DNA from: Candidatus Albibeggiatoa sp. nov. BB20
GTDB lineage: Bacteria; Pseudomonadota; Gammaproteobacteria; Beggiatoales; Beggiatoaceae
DNA: 16,600 bases
Direction: 5' to 3'
Assembly: GCA_016744725.1 (NCBI GenBank)
Contig: JADGDW010000108.1
Location: forward strand, 1 to 16,600
A model generated the notes under the pieces. It did no database searches. It was not told where the DNA came from and worked only from the letters and a program-made list of their open reading frames with translations. This document shows, one piece after another, positions 1 through 5,431 of this stretch (its first letter is position 1; each line of letters opens with the position of its first letter). Position numbers and translations under genes: made by a program.

Positions 1-99
1 TAATTCTTTAATGACAACAGGGCTTGGTCGCCCTGTATCCCGGCTTTCAGCCGCCAAGCCTCTAACCCACCCGTCTTTAGCGGGTGGTTGTTTAGTTAC
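1..99 (+). mobile_element. Right end of an IS200/IS605-family (tnpB-carrying) element, partial
   Basis: GC-rich and highly structured sequence at the window edge, unlike the AT-rich DNA around it. It ends with a 7-bp hairpin (CCACCCG at 67-73, CGGGTGG at 81-87, loop TCTTTAG) followed by GGTTGTTTAGTTAC. Subterminal hairpins of this kind at the right end, with no terminal inverted repeats, are typical of IS200/IS605 and IS1341-type elements. Immediately after it the reading frame of a NACHT-type protein resumes (from about 96), as expected if the element inserted into that gene. The transposase genes would lie to the left, outside the window. The exact boundary, about 95-100, is an estimate. 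Family assignment rests on structure and recalled resemblance, not on a search. Confidence 0.55.
18..99 (+). ncRNA. Possible omega-RNA (TnpB guide RNA) scaffold 3' part
   Basis: Three nested or successive pairings can be read directly: CAGGGC (18-23) with GCCCTG (30-35); CGGCT (41-45) with AGCCG (49-53); and CCACCCG (67-73) with CGGGTGG (81-87). In addition GGCTTGG (21-27) is exactly complementary to CCAAGCC (54-60), giving a pseudoknot or an alternative long stem that competes with the first hairpin. TnpB guide RNAs are known to come from the 3' end of tnpB plus the element right end, to contain such stems and a pseudoknot, and to take their guide from the flank just past the right end. Here that flank is the interrupted NACHT-type gene from about position 100. 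Function is inferred; tnpB itself is not visible. Confidence 0.42.
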
Positions 100-554
100 A
101 AAGAAATATTGTTATTGGAATGTTGGCTGGCTTTACTTTGGGATTAATGGAAGCCATTTTCAGTAAAGAAGAAAGCTTAATTAAACGAGAACCAAATGAT
201 GGAATAAAATATACCAAACGTAATATCTTATTTTTAGGAACTATATGGTCTGTACCTATGCTCATTATTATTAGTCTTACTTTTTATAATTCTTCCTATT
301 TTATTGCAATACTTGTTCTATCTATTGTTGTGGGTATCTTAATCAATGGGGGATTTGATCTTATTAACTATTATAGCCTACGCCTCACTTTACATCGATT
401 TAACACCTTCCCTTTAAAAGCCGTCCCCTTTCTTGACCACTGTACAAAATTGATTTTACTGCGCCGTGTCGGTGGGAGTTACATCTTTATCCATCGTTTG
501 TTATTAGAACACTTTGCACAAAAATATCATGAGAAATCAGGAGTTAAAAAATGA
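96..554 (+). pseudogene. C-terminal fragment of a membrane NACHT-type NTPase, 5' end lost
   Basis: The frame is open from 96 (an in-frame TAG at 93-95 lies inside the mobile element) and has its first ATG at 120, leaving about 144 residues. The N-terminal half has two hydrophobic, probably membrane-spanning stretches, roughly residues 37-56 and 60-83. After these comes a block reading SLRLTLHRFN, PFLDHCTKLILLRRVGGSY and IFIHRLLLEHFA. This block resembles the extreme C-terminus of large NACHT-domain proteins of cyanobacteria, Chloroflexi and Beggiatoa, where the end reads like 'ARFLDYA..RILLRKVGGGYIFIHRLLLEYFA'. No P-loop or NACHT domain is present, so the NTPase part was lost or lies beyond the inserted element. 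I see no ribosome-binding site before ATG 120. It is probably not functional alone. Family recognition is from memory of the C-terminal motif; confidence is moderate. Confidence 0.6.
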
Positions 555-1471
555 ATAGAAAATTAGTCAGCTTTGACTGGGCAATCAAGAAATTACTAAG
601 AAGCAAAGCCAACTTTGGGATTTTAGAAGGCTTCTTAAGCGAACTATTGAACACTGATATTACGATTTTACAAGTGTTAGAAAGCGAAAGTAATCAAGAA
701 TATGAGCAAGACAAATACAACCGAGTGGATGTCAAAGTCAAAAACAGTGCGGGGGAAATCATCATTATTGAAGTGCAATATAATCGTGAATATGATTTTC
801 TACAACGTATTTGCTATGGCGTATCCAAGGATATTGTTGAATATATGCAGCAGGGCATGGCTTATTCCGAAGTGAGCAAAGTCATTTCCATCAGCATTTT
901 ATATTTTAATCTAGGTTTGGGTGAAGACTATATTTACAAAGGCGAAACTAATTTTACTGGCATTCACTTGCACGACCAATTGCAACTCAATGATAAACAA
1001 AAAGACACTTTCCAAAAACAACATGTTGCAGAGATTTTCCCAGAATATTATCTAATCAAAGTAAACAAGTTTGATGATGTCGCTAAAAACAGTTTAGATC
1101 AATGGATTTACTTTCTAAAACATGCAGAAGTGAAAGAGAATTTTCATGCTAAAGGTATTGATGAAGCAAAACAGAAACTAGATGTGATGCAATTAGATGA
1201 CAAACAACGTGCTGCTTATAACGCCTATCAAGAAGATTTACATTATCAAGCCAGTATGTTTGATTCGTCTTATGGCGATGGCAAGAAAGATGGGATTAAA
1301 GTTGGAATCGTGGAAGGTAAAAAGGCTGGAATCGTGGAAGGAGCAACACAAAAAGCCTTACAAACAGCAGGAAAAATGCTATCCAAAGGCTATGAGATTA
1401 AAGAAGTTGCTGATTTAACGGGCTTAGAACTTGAACAAATTGAAGCGTTGTCAAAGGCAAGTAAATCATAA
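551..1471 (+). CDS. Rpn-family PD-(D/E)XK nuclease / putative transposase (PDDEXK_2)
   Basis: A 306-residue protein of the recombination-promoting nuclease family, often labelled 'PD-(D/E)XK nuclease family transposase'. The N-terminal half holds the nuclease core: FDWAIKKLL at the start, FLSELL near 28, Asp60 in NRVDVKV, and Glu74-Val-Gln76 in IIIEVQYN, which together form the D...ExQ active site of this family. RICYGVSKDIVEYM follows. The C-terminal 70 residues are charged and repetitive (GIVEGKKAGIVEG) and end in a small helical segment, GYEIKEVADLTGLELEQIEAL. The start is well supported by AGGAG at 539-543. It overlaps the preceding NACHT-fragment stop in an ATGA arrangement, so the two were co-translated. 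In E. coli RpnA promotes RecA-independent recombination and cuts DNA; relatives are implicated in phage defence. The ORF looks intact, so it may be active. Confidence 0.85.
   Translation: MNRKLVSFDWAIKKLLRSKANFGILEGFLSELLNTDITILQVLESESNQEYEQDKYNRVDVKVKNSAGEIIIIEVQYNREYDFLQRICYGVSKDIVEYMQQGMAYSEVSKVISISILYFNLGLGEDYIYKGETNFTGIHLHDQLQLNDKQKDTFQKQHVAEIFPEYYLIKVNKFDDVAKNSLDQWIYFLKHAEVKENFHAKGIDEAKQKLDVMQLDDKQRAAYNAYQEDLHYQASMFDSSYGDGKKDGIKVGIVEGKKAGIVEGATQKALQTAGKMLSKGYEIKEVADLTGLELEQIEALSKASKS
1303..1341 (+). repeat. In-frame 15-bp direct repeat within the Rpn-like gene
   Basis: TGGAATCGTGGAAGG occurs at 1303-1317 and again, identical, at 1327-1341. The period is 24 bp (8 codons), so the repeat encodes GIVEG twice and any slippage by one unit stays in frame. 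It lies in the flexible linker between the nuclease core and the C-terminal helix. Confidence 0.85.
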
Positions 1472-1488
1472 ACTTCATCATTAATATT

Positions 1489-2205
1489 TTAAATTGAATC
1501 AAGCAACCATGTTTGATTGGGACGACAACTTAAAATTTGAGTTTTAGCTTCAGCTTTCCAATCCCCAACCACATACCGCTTTGCACCTGCTTTTAATTCA
1601 TGAATAGTTGGGCGATGCGTATGACCATGAATTAAATCTGATACTTGATGCTGTTGCATCACTTCAGCCACTACCTCGGATGTCACATCCATAATTTCAG
1701 TTTGTTTTTGCTGGGTTTCTGCTTGACTTTGTTCACGGGCTTGCTGTGCTAAGGCTTTTCTCTGCTCAATGGGATAAGATAAAAATTGTTGTTGCCATTC
1801 AGGATCACGTACTTGTTGCCGAAATTGTTGATAAGCTACATCTAAAGTACACAAAGTGTCACCGTGCATAATCAGAGTGGGCATGCCATAAATATCAATC
1901 TTTTTCGCATCTTCTGTAATTAACGAACACCCTGATAACTGTGCAAATTGTTGCCCTAATAAAAAATCACGATTGCCGCGCATAATAAAAACAGGAGTGG
2001 ACTGACTTAGCTCATGCAATGCCATCATAATGGGTTGATAAGCAACGGCAGTCTCATCACCTAACCAAACCTCAAATAAATCGCCAAGAATATACAAGGC
2101 ATCTGCTTGTTGTGCCCGAGTCTTAAAAAAAATAATACTTTTCTCTACTAACTCAGATGTTTGAGGACTTAAATGCAAATCGGCAATAAATAAAGTTTCG
2201 GTCAT
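1489..2205 (-). CDS. lpxH: UDP-2,3-diacylglucosamine diphosphatase LpxH
   Basis: Hydrolyses UDP-2,3-diacylglucosamine to lipid X and UMP at the inner membrane, the fourth step of lipid A synthesis. The 238-residue length matches E. coli LpxH (about 240). All calcineurin-like metal ligands are visible: Asp9 and His11 (FIADLHLS), Asp42 (YILGDLFEVWLGDE), Asn78 (MRGNRDFL), His114 (LIMHGDTL), and His193/His195/His197 (LIHGHTHRP). The region 130-175 is glutamine-rich (RQQ, QQQ, AQQAREQS, TQQKQTE), as is usual for the helical lid in this AT-rich background. It lies 52 bp downstream of rnfG on the same strand and may be co-transcribed. It converges on the Rpn-like gene with only 17 bp between stops and no clear terminator. 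The gene is intact, and its presence shows a Gram-negative host with lipid A. Confidence 0.97.
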   Translation of the reverse strand: MTETLFIADLHLSPQTSELVEKSIIFFKTRAQQADALYILGDLFEVWLGDETAVAYQPIMMALHELSQSTPVFIMRGNRDFLLGQQFAQLSGCSLITEDAKKIDIYGMPTLIMHGDTLCTLDVAYQQFRQQVRDPEWQQQFLSYPIEQRKALAQQAREQSQAETQQKQTEIMDVTSEVVAEVMQQHQVSDLIHGHTHRPTIHELKAGAKRYVVGDWKAEAKTQILSCRPNQTWLLDSI

Positions 2206-2257
2206 GAGGTATTACGCTCCAAATTAAATAGCATCCATGCAGTTCAGATTGGTTACA

Positions 2258-2902
2258 TTACTCTGATGATTGCGCCGTGCTTGCAATGTCGGCTTCAAAA
2301 ATTTCGGTTTTATGTTTCTCATAGAATAATAACGCATTATGCACTGCTTTAACCACTGCTCTAGGTGTAATCGTTGCGCCTGAAAATTGGTCAAAAATCC
2401 CGCCATCACGTTTGACATTCCAAGCTTTGCGGGTCAAGTTATTCAGTGATAAACCATTGAAACTTAAAATCCAATTAGAACGCCGTGCATCAATCATATC
2501 GCCTAAACCCGGTGTTTCTTGATGTGAAACCACTCGCACCCCAATCAAAGTACCATCATAATCAATACCGACCAGAAAATTAATTCTGCCATTGTAACCG
2601 TCAGGTGCAACAGGACTGAGCACAGCCGCAGTTGGATGTCCTTGCAAACGTGCACGATAAACCGCTGTTGGATTATCTGAACCTAATAAATTTTCATCTT
2701 GAAAATAAGCAATATCTTTAACTAAATCATTATCATACAAATCATGAGAAATTAAAACGTTCAAACTCCGTACCAGTGCAGCACGTTGGTTACTGATAAT
2801 TTTTTCGTACGTGACTTGATGGCTAAATGCAACTAAACCAGAACCCAAAATGGCAGCAATCACCAATGCAATCGCAGTTTTAATAATCATTTTGAATAAC
2901 AT
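2258..2902 (-). CDS. rnfG: Electron transport complex subunit RnfG (RsxG)
   Basis: Subunit G of the Rnf complex, the ion-pumping ferredoxin:NAD+ oxidoreductase (or SoxR-reducing Rsx complex) of the inner membrane. The protein has 214 residues. One N-terminal transmembrane helix (about 5-27) is followed by the FMN-binding domain: DYDGTLIGVRVVSHQETPG (residues 114-132) and the flavinylation motif DQFSGAT at 171-177, where Thr177 should carry FMN through a phosphoester bond made by ApbE. It follows rnfD after only 2 bp and has a good ribosome-binding site (CGGAG, 5-6 bases before ATG). The usual next gene, rnfE, is absent: lpxH follows instead. Recognition is strong. Confidence 0.95.
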   Translation of the reverse strand: MLFKMIIKTAIALVIAAILGSGLVAFSHQVTYEKIISNQRAALVRSLNVLISHDLYDNDLVKDIAYFQDENLLGSDNPTAVYRARLQGHPTAAVLSPVAPDGYNGRINFLVGIDYDGTLIGVRVVSHQETPGLGDMIDARRSNWILSFNGLSLNNLTRKAWNVKRDGGIFDQFSGATITPRAVVKAVHNALLFYEKHKTEIFEADIASTAQSSE

Positions 2903-2904
2903 AT

Positions 2905-3939
2905 CTAGCTCCGTGCTCCAAATACTTTAGGTCGTGTCATATAATCAATTGTGGGTGCAGACAAATTCATCAATAAGACCGCAAATGCAACGCCATCAGG
3001 ATAACCGCCCCATGTCCGAATAACATAGATTAAACTGCCAATCCCTAAGCCAAATATCCAACGCCCTTTAATTGAGGTGGCTGCGGTCACAGGATCGGTT
3101 GCAATGAAAAATGCCCCTAAAATCGCTGCGCCACTGAATAAATGAAATAATGGCGGCGCGTAAATATCGCTATCGACTAAGTTGAAAAACAACGATATGG
3201 CAAATAAGCCCGTTAATACAGCGGCAGGAATCCTCCAATCAATGGCTTTGACATAAATTAACCATATACCACCAAGCAAATAAGCAGCTGTAATCCATTC
3301 CCATGCTTTACCCGCAAATGCACCGTACAAAGGACTTTGCATGATTTCGTGCATCGCGATAAATTGGCCTAAATTGGTTTTGACATCATCCAACGGTGTT
3401 GCGCTGCTCATTGCATCCAGTGTTAAATTGACAGGAAACTGGCCAGAAAAAATAATATTAAAGCTGTCTAAAAAGCTTAGGCCACCTTGTTGCACAACGG
3501 CTGCGTAGGAAGGCCATTGCGTCATCTCCGCAGGAAATGAAACCAATACAACAACATAACTCACCATTGCTGGATTAAATGGATTGTTGCCAAGGCCGCC
3601 ATATAAGTGTTTAGCGAATACCATCCCAAATCCAATGCCTAGAACCGTTATCCACCAAGGCAAAAAAGGTGTTATAGCCAATGCGAATAAACAGCCTGTA
3701 ATCAGCGCACTGCCATCGGTGATAAAGGGTTGAATTGGGCGTTTACGCAACCAGAGCATGATCGCTTCAAAGCTGAGTGCCGTGGCACAAGCCAGAAGGA
3801 TATTAATGGCAATGCCCCAGCCAAAGAACCAAATATATAAAGCGATACCCGGTAATAAAGCAAACAAGACTTGATACATGACTTGATTGACACGCTTACC
3901 AGAATGGATATGCGGTGAAAATGTGACATTAAACTGCAT
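2905..3939 (-). CDS. rnfD: Electron transport complex subunit RnfD (RsxD)
   Basis: Polytopic inner-membrane subunit of Rnf with covalently bound FMN. It has 344 residues, near the family's usual length of about 350. SPHIHSGKRVNQVMYQVLFALLP at the N-terminus is diagnostic. Further conserved blocks are FITDGSALITG (72-82), AKHLYGGLGNNPFNPAM (109-125) and the flavinylation motif DAMSSAT at 175-181, with Thr181 the expected FMN site. FFIATDPVTAATS follows in the C-terminal half, then the GGYPDGVAFAVLLMN motif near the end. Around nine hydrophobic helices can be seen. It is the first gene of a rnfD-rnfG pair; no rnfC lies upstream within the 480 bp to the next gene, and a candidate promoter is present at 4023-4051. 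The ribosome-binding site before ATG 3939 is weak. Confidence 0.95.
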   Translation of the reverse strand: MQFNVTFSPHIHSGKRVNQVMYQVLFALLPGIALYIWFFGWGIAINILLACATALSFEAIMLWLRKRPIQPFITDGSALITGCLFALAITPFLPWWITVLGIGFGMVFAKHLYGGLGNNPFNPAMVSYVVVLVSFPAEMTQWPSYAAVVQQGGLSFLDSFNIIFSGQFPVNLTLDAMSSATPLDDVKTNLGQFIAMHEIMQSPLYGAFAGKAWEWITAAYLLGGIWLIYVKAIDWRIPAAVLTGLFAISLFFNLVDSDIYAPPLFHLFSGAAILGAFFIATDPVTAATSIKGRWIFGLGIGSLIYVIRTWGGYPDGVAFAVLLMNLSAPTIDYMTRPKVFGARS

Positions 3940-4378
3940 GGTGTTTGGACTCTTGATTTGAAACTGCGATTTGTGGCGGCAGATTTTGCTTAAAAGTTTA
4001 ATCTAAGTTAAGAATGATTGCCAATATGTTCAAATCAGGTACAAAAGTCAACCCATGTTTTTAATTTATAAATTTATTTTATCGGCTTATAAAATTCTTA
4101 TTTCTCACCAGATGATAATGTGTTTGATAGAAAACAACCTATGACCACTAGAGTTTGTTAGCGAATCAATCATTTTTTAATCCAATGGCTCAGACATATT
4201 TGGATAAACTCAAGCAGCAATAGCTCTGTAATTGCATAGGAAGTCAAAGTCTAGACAAGATTTAATAGAATTAGAATCTAGGCCTAAGTTTATGAAGAAA
4301 AGCGTGAGAGCCCGCCTGCTTAATTTATATGATCTCATGCTTGGAATTTCTATCTTTCTGCATAACTGCTTTTTATCG
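3940..4378. other. Long gap upstream of rnfD with no convincing gene
   Basis: No reading frame here looks like a real protein. The open frame on the minus strand at 4210-4419 has no family features and overlaps the end of the next gene. On the plus strand a short open frame passes through an ATG at 4292 (MKKSVRARLLNLYDLML...) and stops near 4380. It has a plausible amino-acid composition and could be a gene remnant, but I do not recognise it. Apart from the rnfD promoter candidate I see no strong hairpin or terminator. CTAGA...TCTAG pairing around 4250-4280 is too weak to call. Confidence 0.5.
4023..4051 (-). promoter_or_regulatory. Candidate sigma70-type promoter for rnfDG
   Basis: On the minus strand TTGACT (4051-4046) is followed after 17 bases by CATATT (4028-4023), matching the -35 consensus at 5 of 6 and the -10 at 4 of 6 positions. 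Transcription would start near 4016 and give a leader of about 77 bases before rnfD. This fits rnfDG being transcribed apart from any other rnf genes. It is a pattern match only. Confidence 0.35.
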
Positions 4379-4419
4379 TGATAACACACCCTATTCTGGC
4401 AAGCCTTATTAATAAACAC

Positions 4420-5379
4420 TTAATTTCTAAGCTTTGCATATTTTTGTATAGGTTCTGGAATCCCAATGTTAAGTTGTTTTGCAATTGTATGGTTAATAAT
4501 AAATCGAGGCTGTTGTGGCAATTGAACTGGTATGTTGTCAAATGTACCGCTTTGTTGATGTTGATGAACCACTTGTGCAGCTGCTCGGCCCATTTCAGCA
4601 AAATCTACAATCGTACCAACGAGAATGCCTTGTTTCAATTGCGCTGAGTTAGCCCCAATGGTTTTAATATTGAGAGAATGCATTGCATCAGTAATTTTTT
4701 TCGCTTGGGTTGATATAAATGTATCCATCGGCAAATAGACAGCATCTAGTTGCATTTCATTATTTTTTAAAGCTTGTACATGTTTGTCTAATTGATTTGT
4801 ATTTGGCGGTAAACTTAAATCAATAATTTTAAACCCTTGTTCAATAGCTAATACTTGTAGTTTTTGACGGATAATTAAAGAATTTCTTTCCCTTGGATTA
4901 AAAAATAATCCTAGCCTTTTAAACTCAAATAGTTTTCGAGCGTTCTTAAGTTGTAAAGCTAAATCAATGGCAGGACTTGCCCCTGAAATATTACCGCCTG
5001 TATTTTGTAAACTTTCAATTAATTTTGCTTCAACAGGTGCAACAACAATATTAAATATTTGTGGTACTTTTTCTTGCAACAAGTTCTTTATTAACATTGA
5101 AACCGTTGTACCATAAGTATAAATATAGTCATATTTTTCAATTTCAGGCATTAAATTATCATAAACAGATAAAACCAATGTTTTTTTACTTTGTTCAGCA
5201 TTGATTTGCTCATAAGTAACTTGATAACCTAGTTGCTCTAACTCAGATTTGAAACTTTGTTCAGCAATCGTTTCTCCATTCCATAAAACTAAAGCAATAG
5301 ACAGTGGTTTTGCTTGAATTGTAGATGATAATAGCCAAAGACTTAAACAACTTATTATGAATACTTTATAATTGAACAT
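4420..5379 (-). CDS. Periplasmic ABC-type substrate-binding protein (PF04392 family, TrpX-like), orphan
   Basis: An exported solute-binding protein of about 319 residues. A classical signal peptide opens it: MFNYKVFIISCLSLWLLSS then TIQA|KP, with a hydrophobic core and an A-x-A-like cleavage site. The mature part has the ABC_sub_bind pattern: IALVLWNGE, a GYQVTYEQINAEQS strand, YDYIYTYGTTVSMLI, VPQIFNIVVAPVEAKLI, NISGASPAIDLALQL, RLGLFFNPRERNS, LDAVYLPMDTFIS, and late GILVGTIVDFAEMGRAAAQVV. Such proteins usually serve amino-acid (TrpXYZ-like) transporters or act as sensors, but no permease or ATPase gene is nearby. The open frame can be extended to a TTG at 5397, but ATG 5379 is better because the signal peptide starts there and a run of seven G lies 4 bases upstream. 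It lies 52 bases downstream of the carbamoyltransferase on the same strand. The ligand cannot be read from sequence. Confidence 0.8.
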   Translation of the reverse strand: MFNYKVFIISCLSLWLLSSTIQAKPLSIALVLWNGETIAEQSFKSELEQLGYQVTYEQINAEQSKKTLVLSVYDNLMPEIEKYDYIYTYGTTVSMLIKNLLQEKVPQIFNIVVAPVEAKLIESLQNTGGNISGASPAIDLALQLKNARKLFEFKRLGLFFNPRERNSLIIRQKLQVLAIEQGFKIIDLSLPPNTNQLDKHVQALKNNEMQLDAVYLPMDTFISTQAKKITDAMHSLNIKTIGANSAQLKQGILVGTIVDFAEMGRAAAQVVHQHQQSGTFDNIPVQLPQQPRFIINHTIAKQLNIGIPEPIQKYAKLRN

Positions 5380-5383
5380 AGTA

Positions 5384-5390
5384 CCCCCCC
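5384..5390 (-). promoter_or_regulatory. Run of seven G serving as, or overlapping, the ribosome-binding site
   Basis: On the minus strand GGGGGGG lies 4 bases before ATG 5379 and is the only Shine-Dalgarno-like sequence there. Homopolymer G runs at this distance can change length by slippage and so alter translation. Whether this one varies is not known. Confidence 0.4.
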
Positions 5391-5431
5391 ATTTCAATTA
5401 TTAATATATATGGATATAAGCTAGAAAATAA

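Noticed and set aside
1197..1418. 73-residue plus-strand frame inside the Rpn-like gene
   Set aside because: Lies wholly in another frame of a well supported gene, with lysine-rich low-complexity translation and no ribosome-binding site.
2224..2418. 64-residue minus-strand frame
   Set aside because: Overlaps the end of rnfG in a different frame and has no family features.
3702..3929. 75-residue minus-strand frame
   Set aside because: Shadow frame of rnfD.
4210..4419. 69-residue minus-strand frame downstream of the binding protein
   Set aside because: No recognisable pattern, no ribosome-binding site, cysteine-rich random-looking translation.
4378..4647. Plus-strand and out-of-frame minus-strand frames over the 3' end of the binding-protein gene
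   Set aside because: Antisense and shadow frames of a supported gene.
5391..5397. TTG at 5397 as start of the substrate-binding protein
   Set aside because: It would add KWGGT-like residues before a normal signal peptide and lacks a ribosome-binding site; ATG 5379 is better placed.
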